From Nibrella saemangeumensis (GTDB taxonomy: Bacteria; Bacteroidota; Bacteroidia; Cytophagales; Spirosomataceae), in contig NZ_BAABHD010000005.1 of NCBI RefSeq assembly GCF_039541915.1, forward strand, positions 1-64,000: a DNA stretch of 64,000 bases, written 5' to 3'. The notes below the pieces were generated by a model. It was not told the origin of the DNA. It searched no databases and saw nothing but the letters and a program-made list of their open reading frames with translations. Of the stretch, positions 7,458-16,309 are shown one piece after another. The stretch's first letter is position 1; each line of letters begins with the position of its first letter. The translations under genes were made by a program, and so were the position numbers.

Positions 7458-9887
7458 TCAACGAATCCACTCACAATCGGGCTGCAGCCATTCCTGACCA
7501 GGGTCAATCGGCTGCCCATCGGGCGGAGTCTGCGGAGAGGTCAGCGGAACCTGATCGGGGTTCTGCTCGTACTGCCGGATCAGCCAGGCGGTAAATGAGT
7601 TGGCAGGTACGGCCGGCAGGCTCTTTATTTTCATGATGCCGTCATGCGCTGCGGCCCGGACGGCTCCATGGGCGTTCTTATCCACCGCCAGCTGGATCAG
7701 TTGCTCCAGTACTTTACGCTGAACCATACGGCTGATTTCCCCCTCATACGTTTGTTCCCAGGGTGTATAGGTCTGCCTGATTAATCGATCAAGAACATAG
7801 GTAAGGCTGAGGGGCGAGGGCTCGTTCCTCCTGAATAGTTTTTGCTGCACCAGCCGGGCGCAACGCTCCGGGTTCAGCAGCAGCCGCAGGGTCATCCCGG
7901 CAGCCGCTTCGGCGGGAGCCATCGCGTCAAACACCAGTCCGGTATGTCGCTTGAACACTTCGCGCGGGTTTGGGTCGTAGCGGTAAGCGCGGGGCGGAAT
8001 CAGCTTCAGGACCGCGTCGGGCACCGTCAGAAACGAGGGGTCCAGCGTCGTCAGCAACGCATCCAGGGCTTTAACCTGCTCGGCCGCCGGAACCGGCGAC
8101 AGCACCGGCTGACCATCACCCCGCAAGGCAAAAGAGTAGTTAACACCACCGATTACTTTGGCGGCCGCTTCGGTCTGGTACCGGTGAAACATATACATCG
8201 GCACAAAGACTTCTTCCAGCGTGGTCATGGGCGTACCCGCCGGGATCTTCTTCTCGTTAAAATTCTTCAGCGCTTTCATCCGAACCAGGGTAACCCGCTT
8301 GAGTTCATCCACCGCATTAGCGCCATTATCCCATAAATGCGTCGCAGGCGAAGCACTCCCTTCCGGACGGGCATCCTGATCGGTCAGGAACGTCAGCCCT
8401 TTGGCGTGCATCTGCTGCACAATGCTGTTCAGCTCTTTTTTCTCGTCGGCTCCCTTCGGAAATTCTTTGTAGCCGTAGATAATGCTCCACTTATCGTATT
8501 CACCTATTTCTTTGGTATAAGCATCCGACAGGTCGATCCGGGCTCCTTTCAACTTTGCTACCATGTGCGGGTAGTCCATTACCGACGCCTGTTTCTGGGT
8601 ACTGGCCACGTAATTATGCGGTAGGCCCAGCGTATGACCAACTTCGTGGGCTGCCAGTTGCCGCAGCCGGTCGAGCGACATCTGCATCATCTCGCCCACG
8701 TGTGAGGTGTCGGTTTCAAAATTCCCCACCAGCCCCTGGGCAATCAGGTAGTCCTGCCGGACCCGCAGCGAACCCAGCGTTACCTTGCCTTTAATAATTT
8801 CGCCGGTACGCGGGTCCAGAATGGCTGCGCCGTATGACCAGCCCCGGGTGGAGCGGTGTACCCACTGAATCACATTATAGCGGGCATCCATCGGGTCAGC
8901 ATCGGGTGGCAGGAGTTTTACCTGAAACGCATTCCGGTAACCGGCCGCTTCAAACGCCTGATTCCACCAGGAGGCACCGTCCATCAGGGCCGAGCGGATA
9001 GGCTCCGGTGTGCCAGGGTCCAGGTAGTACACAATTGGCTTGACAGCTTCGCTCACCGCAGCCGACGGGTCTTTCTTTTCCAGCCGGTGCCGGGCAATGT
9101 ATCGTTTCATAATGGGCTGGCTCACCGGTGTCGCATAGTCGAAGTACTCGATACCGAAGTAGCCAATACGGGGGTCAAATTCACGGGGCTTAAAACCGGC
9201 ATCCGGCAGTTGTACAAAAGAGTGGTGCTGCCGCATGGTTACCGCGTTGGCAGTGGGCACCACCGAGCGCAGATACCCACCGGGGCTGTCGCCGGTGAGC
9301 GTAATGATCACTTCCAGTTCGGTATTTTGCGGAAAATTTTTGGTATTGGGCAGGTAGACGGCGCACCGGCTCGGGTCCAGGCGGTAACTACCCTGCCGGC
9401 TCTGGCTGATGTCCTGCACCGCGCCCACGGCGTCCTGCATCAGAAATGGCGTCAGATCCACCAACACGCGATTGCCTTCTTCGGCCGTCACCTCAAAGCC
9501 CCAATGCACCGACTGGGCAAAGGACTCCGCCACCGCCCGGCGTTCGAGCGGATCGTTACTGATCGCCCGGTACTGGTAATTCGGCTCGACCATCAGTACT
9601 TTAGGTCCGTTCCGCTGAAAGGTAATGATGTGTTCGGTGCCCAGCCGCCCCCGATCCAGACCAATGTCATTGGAGCCAATGCCGGAGGCCAGCGACGGGT
9701 AATAGAGTAGTTCGGTATCGAATTTATCGATTTCGAGGTAGACTTTGCCTTTTTGGGCATCCCAGTAGAAAGGCAGGTAGCCCGGCTGTTTGGCCATGCC
9801 AGCGGTAAACACCGCAATTGTTGGCGCTTGGGCGTAGGCTTTACCGAGCAGACTCAGCACGCCAATAAGTAGGTACAAGTAGTTCAT
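7458..9887 (-). CDS. Secreted zinc-dependent metalloprotease (DUF5117/DUF4953 type)
   Basis: 809 residues with a signal peptide ending at AYAQ (residue 20). The zincin motif HEVGHTLGLPHN occurs at residues 414-425: two His and a third downstream His as zinc ligands and Glu415 as the general base, as in metzincins. The N-terminal third (about 25-250) resembles DUF5117, and the region around and after the motif resembles DUF4953. These proteins are common in Bacteroidota and are exported; substrates are not established for this family. The gene stands alone on the minus strand. The long open frames on the opposite strand are shadows of its GC-rich codons. Confidence 0.9.
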   Translation of the reverse strand: MNYLYLLIGVLSLLGKAYAQAPTIAVFTAGMAKQPGYLPFYWDAQKGKVYLEIDKFDTELLYYPSLASGIGSNDIGLDRGRLGTEHIITFQRNGPKVLMVEPNYQYRAISNDPLERRAVAESFAQSVHWGFEVTAEEGNRVLVDLTPFLMQDAVGAVQDISQSRQGSYRLDPSRCAVYLPNTKNFPQNTELEVIITLTGDSPGGYLRSVVPTANAVTMRQHHSFVQLPDAGFKPREFDPRIGYFGIEYFDYATPVSQPIMKRYIARHRLEKKDPSAAVSEAVKPIVYYLDPGTPEPIRSALMDGASWWNQAFEAAGYRNAFQVKLLPPDADPMDARYNVIQWVHRSTRGWSYGAAILDPRTGEIIKGKVTLGSLRVRQDYLIAQGLVGNFETDTSHVGEMMQMSLDRLRQLAAHEVGHTLGLPHNYVASTQKQASVMDYPHMVAKLKGARIDLSDAYTKEIGEYDKWSIIYGYKEFPKGADEKKELNSIVQQMHAKGLTFLTDQDARPEGSASPATHLWDNGANAVDELKRVTLVRMKALKNFNEKKIPAGTPMTTLEEVFVPMYMFHRYQTEAAAKVIGGVNYSFALRGDGQPVLSPVPAAEQVKALDALLTTLDPSFLTVPDAVLKLIPPRAYRYDPNPREVFKRHTGLVFDAMAPAEAAAGMTLRLLLNPERCARLVQQKLFRRNEPSPLSLTYVLDRLIRQTYTPWEQTYEGEISRMVQRKVLEQLIQLAVDKNAHGAVRAAAHDGIMKIKSLPAVPANSFTAWLIRQYEQNPDQVPLTSPQTPPDGQPIDPGQEWLQPDCEWIR

Positions 9888-10037
9888 CAGGAGACAAGTT
9901 ACTATCCCCTAAACATACTCATTTTTACCAATCCCCACAAAACAGCAAAGCCGCCCGGAAATACCAGACGGCTCGCTATTTAGTAACGGGTAAGGGGACC
10001 TGGCTAAAACCGCCAGGATAACCTCAAACCTTATGAA

Positions 10038-10925
10038 TTAATTACCTGCCTGTTTAGCCAGCAGGTTAAAGAACTGATCCAGCTTCGGCAGGATGATAAT
10101 TTCGGTACGACGGTTGATCTTGCGACCAGCCGGGGTAGCGTTGGTTTCCTTCGGAATAAACTCCGAGCGACCACCAGCCGTCATCCGATCAGGGCTAACA
10201 CCAAACTTGGTTTGCAGCAGACGAACCACCGACGTAGCCCGCATAACGCTCAGATCCCAGTTGTCTTTCAGGAAGTTCGTAGAGATGGGCACTACATCCG
10301 TGTGACCTTCTACCAGGATATCCAGCTCTTTGTGATCGTTCACCACTTTGGCGATCTTACCCAATACAGCTTCGGCCGGGTTCAGCACTTCGTAACTGCC
10401 CGAACGGAACAGCATCCGGTCTGACAGCGACACGTATACGACACCCTTCTTCACTTCAACCTGTACATCCTCATCGTTAACATCGCTCAGCGAACGCTTC
10501 AGGTTCATAACCAGCGCCAGGTTCAGCGAGTCTTTGCGCTGTACGGCACTGTTCAGGTTACTGATGTATTTGCTCTGATCATTCAGCGTCTCCAGGGACT
10601 TACGAATGCTCTCGGCACCAGTCTTGCTGATAATAGACAGCTCAGACATCCGGTCCAGCAGGTTGGTGTTGGTTTTCTTCAAATAATCCAACTGTGCCTG
10701 TAGGTCTTCCACTTGCTTCACTCTCCCCTGAAGGTCGTTTTCTCTGCTCTTCAGGTTCGCTTGTAGTGTTGCAATCCGTTTGTCACAATCGTTCAGATCA
10801 GCAACGGCCTTATCGCGTGATGCCTGCAGTTCGGCATACTGCGTCTGTAGCTGAACGAACTTCTTTTTACTCGCGCACGACGAAAGAATCGTGACGGCAA
10901 CTAACGCAAACATGAATTGTCTCAT
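10038..10925 (-). CDS. OmpA-family lipoprotein with coiled coil
   Basis: 295 residues. A lipobox (ILSSC, Cys17) follows a short signal peptide, then a coiled-coil region (about 25-120, heptads such as LQTQYAELQASRDKAVADL) and a C-terminal OmpA peptidoglycan-binding domain (about 175-285). The last carries the diaminopimelate-binding signature region VEGHTDVVP...NWDLSVMRATSV and ends RKINRRTEI. It would anchor the outer membrane to peptidoglycan in the periplasm. Monocistronic: 151 bp separate its stop from the metalloprotease start and 281 bp separate its start from the next gene. Confidence 0.93.
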   Translation of the reverse strand: MRQFMFALVAVTILSSCASKKKFVQLQTQYAELQASRDKAVADLNDCDKRIATLQANLKSRENDLQGRVKQVEDLQAQLDYLKKTNTNLLDRMSELSIISKTGAESIRKSLETLNDQSKYISNLNSAVQRKDSLNLALVMNLKRSLSDVNDEDVQVEVKKGVVYVSLSDRMLFRSGSYEVLNPAEAVLGKIAKVVNDHKELDILVEGHTDVVPISTNFLKDNWDLSVMRATSVVRLLQTKFGVSPDRMTAGGRSEFIPKETNATPAGRKINRRTEIIILPKLDQFFNLLAKQAGN

Positions 10926-11206
10926 TCGTTTGGAGTGGGCTAAGGTTAAAAATTATGTTAGATGTCGAATTTTATTTTCCGGCCTCAAAATTACGACACA
11001 TTGCTAAGTGAACCAATTATTATTTGGAAAAAACACAGCCCCTTACCTAATAACTGATTGACTAACAAAAAGTTAGGGTCTATTAGAAATTCATTAGAAT
11101 TATAATGGATGACCCCTTAGCCTATTTTCAGGTATGAGCGCTGTAACCTATTCATTCTCAGCGATGCCAGCCAAAAAACTTCACGCCCAGGGCAACCGGC
11201 TACAGA

Positions 11207-11938
11207 TTACCGGAGCTCAAACGTAACCTTAACCTGCGCCGGAATGATAATTTTTTGAGGAATGTCCAGCAACCCGGCCTCGGCACTAGCTTTTGCCGTA
11301 CCATACCCAACCCTGTCAAAAGTAACATTGTACTGACGCTGCAGCACCGGGTCGGTCTCTTCGGTATCGCGTACGCTCAGCACCCCACCCAGCGTACGGC
11401 CGGATGCCTTCGCCATAACAGCCGCTTTTTCACGAGCTACCTCAATGGCCTTTTCAAGTGCCAGTACCTTACTCTCATCCGCTTTGGAAGATCCAAAAGC
11501 CGCGCTAAACTGGTTAAATCCGGCACCAATCAGCGTCAACTGTAAATCAGGATACCGCTTCAGGTCTTTGAGCTTGAAGATTATCTGCTGCTCGGTGATA
11601 ACCTCCTCCTGGCGCTGACCCGGCTGCGGGTAATAGTTCACATTTTTATGCACATTCAGCAGGGTGTAGGTAATGTCTTTCTCCTCAATGCGAAATTCCC
11701 GCAATACCTGCACCAGTTTCTGCTCAGCTGCTTTATGCGCATTATAGGCTTTGCGGGCATCAACAGGATCGGTATAACGCAGGGTAACAGAGACCTGCAC
11801 CTGATCGGCCGGCAACTCAAGTTTTGCATCACCCAGTACAACAATCCGGTTGACGGGCAGATCGGCGGTGACAGCACCGGGTTGGGCGTAGACCTGCTGC
11901 ATAACCAGCAGGCTAATCAGTAGGGCGATAAGACGCAT
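11207..11938 (-). CDS. SIMPL domain (DUF541) periplasmic protein
   Basis: 243 residues with a signal peptide (LIALLISLLVMQQVYAQ). The start of the mature protein has the family pattern of a beta-strand with GDAKLELPADQVQVSVTL, followed by the EKxxxV...L-type helix and the EKAIEVAREKAAVMAKASG segment, which is the most conserved part of SIMPL/DUF541. These proteins (Brucella BP26, E. coli YggE relatives) form oligomeric channel-like rings in the periplasm or outer membrane; the role is poorly defined, with links to oxidative stress. It stands alone on the minus strand, divergent from the TPR gene at 12108. Confidence 0.88.
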   Translation of the reverse strand: MRLIALLISLLVMQQVYAQPGAVTADLPVNRIVVLGDAKLELPADQVQVSVTLRYTDPVDARKAYNAHKAAEQKLVQVLREFRIEEKDITYTLLNVHKNVNYYPQPGQRQEEVITEQQIIFKLKDLKRYPDLQLTLIGAGFNQFSAAFGSSKADESKVLALEKAIEVAREKAAVMAKASGRTLGGVLSVRDTEETDPVLQRQYNVTFDRVGYGTAKASAEAGLLDIPQKIIIPAQVKVTFELR

Positions 11939-12019
11939 AATGGCGGGATGGGGTTATAATATGATAGCGATTGGCTATGTAACGTACGATCAAGGCATTT
12001 CTTATTAAATTCTAATCAG

Positions 12020-12055
12020 TTGTTAAGTTGGCTCTCAGAAGTGAAGGCGTATTTG
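12020..12055 (+). promoter_or_regulatory. Possible Bacteroidota-type promoter for the TPR gene
   Basis: A TTG at 12028-12030 (another at 12020) lies 19 nt before TATTTG at 12050-12055, about 52 bp before the ATG at 12108. This resembles the Bacteroidota -33 TTTG / -7 TAnnTTTG arrangement but the -7 box is imperfect. Confidence 0.3.
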
Positions 12056-12107
12056 CACAGACCTAAACAAAGTGATAGTTAGCGATTAACAAACAACCTG
12101 CAACTTT

Positions 12108-13838
12108 ATGAAAATGCTCCTGAAAACGTTGATGCTGGCCAGCCTTACCGGGCTGAGTCTGCCATCAGCCAGCGCCCAGACGGTAAACCAGGCAACGCGT
12201 CAGGCGATGACCGATCTCGAAGCCAAACGCCCCAAAAAGGCAGAACAGGCCCTGCAACAGGCCGCCCAGCAACAACCTTCGCCCGAATCGTATTTTTTTC
12301 TTGGACAGTATTATCTAAAGAATAACCAGCCCGACAAAGCTCAGGCGGCTTTTAGCAAAGGAGCCGAGCTGGATGGTAAAGGCTACCTGAACCGGATCGG
12401 GCTGGGTGGTGTAGCCCTGCTGCGCGGAGAAACCAGCCAGGCCGGCGAAATTTTTGCGGAGGCCGAAAAGAAAGCAAAGCGTAAAAACCCCGACTGGCTG
12501 TACCGCATGGCGCAGATGCACGTCATGCTTACCGACTCCAGCAAGCGCAATCCCCAGGAAGCATTGCGCCTGATAAACAAAGTACTGGATGATAGTAAAG
12601 TTGAAAAGAAAGCAGGGTATTATATTGTCAAAGGAGATGCCCTGCAGCAACTCAACAAAGGGGGAGAAGCGGTTTCCGCCTACGAATCAGCTTTGCAGCT
12701 GGACGCGCAGAATGCCTATGCCCTGACCCAAATCGGCCGTATTTTCAAGAATGGGAAAAATTATACCGTAGCGCGGGACAACTTCCTGAAGGCCCTGTCT
12801 ATCGACTCGACGTATACCCCGGCTTACGACCAACTGGGCGATCTGTATTTCCTGGGTCGTAACTACCGGTCGGCCGCTCATAACTACAAGAAAGTGGTCG
12901 ACAATTCAGAGGCTAACTTTGACGATACCTTCCAGTACGCCAAAATGGCATTTCTGGCCAAAGATTACCCCAACATGATGGCCTACCTCGACCGGATTAA
13001 AGATGATCCGCAGTTGAAAGACAGCAACCCGGTCCGCCGTATGTATGCCTACGCTTACGTAACGGAGGATTACAAGAAGTATGACGAAGCGCTGAAACTG
13101 ATGCAGGAACTCATCAACAGCACCAAGGAGGACGAACAGTTCACGATGGACTATGCCGCCATCGGCCGCTCCTACGCAAATCTGGAAGGCGAGGGCAACG
13201 ATTCGCTGGCCATCGTGTACCTGACCAAAGCAACGGCCGATACGACCGAGAACCTTTACGACGATATTGCCAGCATCTATTACGGTAAGATGAAGAAGTA
13301 CAACGAGGCAGCCCGGGCGTACCAGAAAGCCATTGAGTGGAAAGAGGCCAATAATAAGAAACCCGTTAGCCAGGACTACTACAATGTCGGGCGGAGTGCC
13401 TACTTCGGCTTTACCATCAACAAAGACAGTACCCTGACCGGCCTGGCCGACTCTTCGTTTGCCAAACTGTATGAGGTAAACCCAACCTATACCCGTGGCT
13501 TGCTCTGGCGGGCACGCATCAATCGTTACATGCCGGATGATAGCGCTAACCAGCGGGCGACGGAGTTCTACCAGACCTTCGCGGAAGTCTCCGATACAGA
13601 CTCGCTACGGACGGCCGATAAGACGCTGGAAAAAGACCTGACCGAGGCTTATGGCTTCCTGGGCTATCAGGCCTACCAGGAAAAAGACTATGATAAAGCC
13701 GTAGCGTATTTTAATAAAACCCTGGCGCTGGACCCGGAGCATAAAACGGCTAAGCAGCTCATGGAATTTATTGACAAAAACAAGCTGGCAAACACCGACC
13801 GAAAAGCATCGGACGAAAAGACAGCTTCCAGCAAGTAG
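12108..13838 (+). CDS. Tetratricopeptide-repeat periplasmic protein
   Basis: 576 residues with a signal peptide ending at SASAQ (about residue 24). Most of the protein is TPR helices: YFFLGQYYLKNNQPDKAQAA, AYALTQIGRIFKNGKNYTVA and AYDQLGDLYFLGRNYRSAAH are clear repeats, and another ends at about residue 550 (YDKAVAYFNKTLALDPE). The C-terminus is a charged Lys/Asp/Ser tail. TPR arrays scaffold protein complexes; here an exported, probably periplasmic or outer-membrane-associated role is inferred. No enzymatic domain is visible. The gene is monocistronic and ends in a terminator at 13882-13912. Confidence 0.88.
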   Translation: MKMLLKTLMLASLTGLSLPSASAQTVNQATRQAMTDLEAKRPKKAEQALQQAAQQQPSPESYFFLGQYYLKNNQPDKAQAAFSKGAELDGKGYLNRIGLGGVALLRGETSQAGEIFAEAEKKAKRKNPDWLYRMAQMHVMLTDSSKRNPQEALRLINKVLDDSKVEKKAGYYIVKGDALQQLNKGGEAVSAYESALQLDAQNAYALTQIGRIFKNGKNYTVARDNFLKALSIDSTYTPAYDQLGDLYFLGRNYRSAAHNYKKVVDNSEANFDDTFQYAKMAFLAKDYPNMMAYLDRIKDDPQLKDSNPVRRMYAYAYVTEDYKKYDEALKLMQELINSTKEDEQFTMDYAAIGRSYANLEGEGNDSLAIVYLTKATADTTENLYDDIASIYYGKMKKYNEAARAYQKAIEWKEANNKKPVSQDYYNVGRSAYFGFTINKDSTLTGLADSSFAKLYEVNPTYTRGLLWRARINRYMPDDSANQRATEFYQTFAEVSDTDSLRTADKTLEKDLTEAYGFLGYQAYQEKDYDKAVAYFNKTLALDPEHKTAKQLMEFIDKNKLANTDRKASDEKTASSK

Positions 13839-13881
13839 TGAGTGATTGGACATCAGTAGTATGAGAATGCGTAATTCAGGC

Positions 13882-13912
13882 AACAGGCTCCCCCAGGGAG
13901 CCTTGTTCTTTT
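13882..13912 (+). terminator. Intrinsic terminator after the TPR gene
   Basis: Stem GGCTCCC (13886-13892) / GGGAGCC (13896-13902) with a 3-nt loop, followed by TTGTTCTTTT. Confidence 0.75.
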
Positions 13913-14020
13913 ACCCATGAATCTTTTGTTTGCAGCACGGTGTAAATGCCAGCCGGACAGAAAAATTAGAACTTTTCTTATTTTTCTTGTTAACTTATAA
14001 ACACGTAAACAGCAGACCAT

Positions 14021-14965
14021 ATGGAGGAAGAGAACGGACGAAGCAATGTCCTTACCTGGATATTGGGAGGAATTGCTGCCATTGGGATCATAACTGCCAT
14101 TTATTTTGGCGTCAAGAAGAACGATCTCCAGCGGGAGAAAGGCCAGCTTAGCAGCCGCGTTGACTCGCTGGCTACGGTGAAACAGCAGATTCAGCAGGAA
14201 CTGAATCAATATACGACCCGCTACGAAGCCGAGCATAAGCAAGCCGAAGAATTGTCTTCTAACCTGGAGGAAACGAACAGCCAGCTTGCCCGTCGGGAAG
14301 CCGAGCTGCGTAGGCTACAGCGGCAGAACTCAGCCAGTCAGCAGAACCAGCGGCAATACGCCAGCCAGGTTACGGAACTGAATACGCAGATCGCGGGGCT
14401 CAACAGCCAGCGCGACTCCATGCAGACCGAACTTTTGGCGCAAACCAACACCAACCAAAGGTTGATGACGGAAGCGGAGGGAATGCGGACAGAAAACCAG
14501 CAGTTTCGCACTAAGCTGGAAGCGTCGGAAACGCAGAACTCCGTGCTGCGAAATGCCCTCACCGCCGACTACTTTACGGTAGAACTGCGCAAACCGAACA
14601 ACAAAGTAACGGCGAAAGCCAAAAAAGTACACCAGGTAGATGTATCGATGCGGGTTCCGAATGCCTTTGGTGAGTTTATGACCGGTCGCAAAACCGTATA
14701 CCTGAGCCTCACTGACGAGCAGAACAACGCCTTACCGGGCGCTCAGGAAGGTATGGTTACGGTAAAGCAGGCAGGCGCCGATACGCCCGTTCGGGTACAT
14801 GCCACCCAGGCGGTTGACTTTGGTTCATCGGGGCAGCCGATTAAGTTTTCATTCACCCTGCCGGAGGGTCTCAAACCGGGTACGTATAAGGCAGCTGTCT
14901 ACGCCGACAATGCCTATCTGGGAACAACCGGCTTTACGGTTCGGGATAGTTTCCTGTTTTTCTAG
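14021..14965 (+). CDS. Membrane-anchored coiled-coil protein of unknown function
   Basis: 314 residues. A short acidic N-terminus precedes one transmembrane helix (about 11-28, TWILGGIAAIGIITAIYFGV) with no signal peptide cleavage site, so the bulk probably faces the periplasm. Residues about 32-185 form an almost uninterrupted coiled coil rich in Gln, Glu and Ser. Residues about 190-314 are a beta-rich domain containing YFTVELRKPNNKVTAKAKKVH and a C-terminal KAAVYADNAYLGTTGFTV strand pattern. The architecture suits an envelope spacer or scaffold. I do not recognise a named family. It is flanked by terminators on both sides and is therefore an independent unit. Confidence 0.8.
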   Translation: MEEENGRSNVLTWILGGIAAIGIITAIYFGVKKNDLQREKGQLSSRVDSLATVKQQIQQELNQYTTRYEAEHKQAEELSSNLEETNSQLARREAELRRLQRQNSASQQNQRQYASQVTELNTQIAGLNSQRDSMQTELLAQTNTNQRLMTEAEGMRTENQQFRTKLEASETQNSVLRNALTADYFTVELRKPNNKVTAKAKKVHQVDVSMRVPNAFGEFMTGRKTVYLSLTDEQNNALPGAQEGMVTVKQAGADTPVRVHATQAVDFGSSGQPIKFSFTLPEGLKPGTYKAAVYADNAYLGTTGFTVRDSFLFF

Positions 14966-14990
14966 ACAGACAAAACCTGTCTTAAGCAGA

Positions 14991-15013
14991 AAAGCCGGCA
15001 GAGTGCCGGCTTT
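14991..15013. terminator. Bidirectional intrinsic terminator
   Basis: Arms AAAGCCGGCA (14991-15000) and TGCCGGCTTT (15004-15013) with GAG loop and a T7 tract. It sits between convergent genes ending at 14965 (+) and 15016 (-). Confidence 0.85.
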
Positions 15014-15015
15014 TT

Positions 15016-16155
15016 TTATAGTTCACTCATTGTTACCAGGGGTATGTCCTGTGTTGCCGTTTCTTTCAGTGGGATGTACGCCTTACGATCATACTGGTAG
15101 CCGTCTTCGCAGAGTGGCCAGAGCATCGGGGCAAGAAACATCGTGGTCGCTTTAAAGCCCTGCACAACAGCCGCCATATTGCCGGTCCCTTTGGAGAGGT
15201 CGGCTTCATTCTCCATCTCATACGGTCCCGCAAAGCCCCGCTCCCGCAGCACATCACAGAACGCCCGCCAGTCGTGATCGTCGGAACCGCCAAAGCCGGG
15301 CATCAGGCACTCATAGTTCAGACGGGCCCATTCGTGCGCCGGCAGGGGTACACCGGCCCGTTTGGCCAGCTCCTCCTCCACGGTCTGCATGGAGTACATA
15401 CCCCCCCAGTACGTTCGGGCTCTGTTCTGCAGGTTGCGGGTGGCTTTTACGTGAATGCGCTTCAGCCGGTTCATGTCTGTTTCCCGGATCACGTCCACGG
15501 GATTGGTATGCTGCCAGACATCGTGCGAGGGATCGTAAATTTCGCCGTGGTTCGGACTGGGAATGAGCTGGTACATCAGCTTCCGGGCGGCCAGCACGCC
15601 GGTCAGGTTATTGAACGTACTGGTGTAGGTCGCCGGTTGCCAGCCTTCCATGGGACAGTTTTCATACAGGATAGTTACGCCCAGGTCTTCGGCGTATTTG
15701 ATGATCGGGGCAAACACGCGGGCATATTCCTCCAGATTTTTTTGAAACCCACCATCCTGGCTACCCAGTTCGTGGTTGTAGCCGACAAACGTACCTACTT
15801 TAACATCGTTCTGGTCGCCCCCCAGCAGGTGCGCCATCCGGATCAGGCGGAGCAGGTGGTCCTGATTTTTCCGGCGCTGTCCCGGATCACCCCCAATCAG
15901 GTTCTCAAACGCGCCGATCGACAGCCGCAGTCCATTCTCGTTAAAGGTCTCCAGCAGGCGTTTGGCGTCGTCCAGCGAAAACGATTCGTAGTTCAGGTGT
16001 GTAGCAATATGGTCGCTACGGGTACCGTCGCGCCGGAATACGCACAGGTCAATGCCCTGCGCACCAATGGCAACGGTTTTATCAATTACTTCATTCAGGC
16101 TTAGTTGGGGAAAAGCAGAGCTCATCACCCAAATGGGGTTGTTTAGGGCAGACAT
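15016..16155 (-). CDS. Sugar phosphate isomerase/epimerase family (xylose isomerase-like TIM barrel)
   Basis: 379 residues. The ATG at 16155 is chosen because the protein after it begins with a normal family start (NNPIWVMSSAFPQLSLNEV), while the 58 codons upstream include a palindromic repeat region. The fold is an AP-endonuclease-2/xylose isomerase-like barrel: EVIDKTVAIGAQGIDLCVF near the start, VTILYENCP (metal-ligand Glu strand), GEIYDPSHDVW (Asp/His) and IHVKATRN (His strand), then YEMENEAD. Such enzymes isomerise or epimerise sugars or inositols using a divalent metal; the exact substrate cannot be read from sequence. No pathway partners are adjacent. Confidence 0.85.
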   Translation of the reverse strand: MSALNNPIWVMSSAFPQLSLNEVIDKTVAIGAQGIDLCVFRRDGTRSDHIATHLNYESFSLDDAKRLLETFNENGLRLSIGAFENLIGGDPGQRRKNQDHLLRLIRMAHLLGGDQNDVKVGTFVGYNHELGSQDGGFQKNLEEYARVFAPIIKYAEDLGVTILYENCPMEGWQPATYTSTFNNLTGVLAARKLMYQLIPSPNHGEIYDPSHDVWQHTNPVDVIRETDMNRLKRIHVKATRNLQNRARTYWGGMYSMQTVEEELAKRAGVPLPAHEWARLNYECLMPGFGGSDDHDWRAFCDVLRERGFAGPYEMENEADLSKGTGNMAAVVQGFKATTMFLAPMLWPLCEDGYQYDRKAYIPLKETATQDIPLVTMSEL

Positions 16156-16205
16156 AGTGCTGTTGCGATTTTGTAGGTGCAAGATAGGAATGTTTACTGT
16201 TTGAA

Positions 16206-16263
16206 GTTTCAGGTTCCAGGTTTGGCATTTAGATGAAACAACTTGAAACATGGAACCTGAAAC
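16206..16263. repeat. Word-repeat intergenic palindrome (TTTCAGGTT family), copy 1
   Basis: Perfect 13-bp inverted arms GTTTCAGGTTCCA (16206-16218) and TGGAACCTGAAAC (16251-16263), with additional CCTGAAAC and GTTTGAAG words around them. A related element built from the same word lies at 36252-36306. Confidence 0.7.
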
Positions 16264-16309
16264 CTGAAACATTAGCTCTAAACGGGCAGTTTCGCGAAAA
16301 AACCACCGT

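Noticed and set aside
8856..9710. 284-codon open frame on the plus strand
   Set aside because: It lies antisense to the metalloprotease gene, whose frame has a signal peptide and HExxH motif. The antisense product shows no domain and has the Arg/His-rich composition of a GC-codon shadow.
15274..16104. 276-codon plus-strand frame
   Set aside because: Antisense to the isomerase-like gene; shadow of its codon pattern, no signal or domain.
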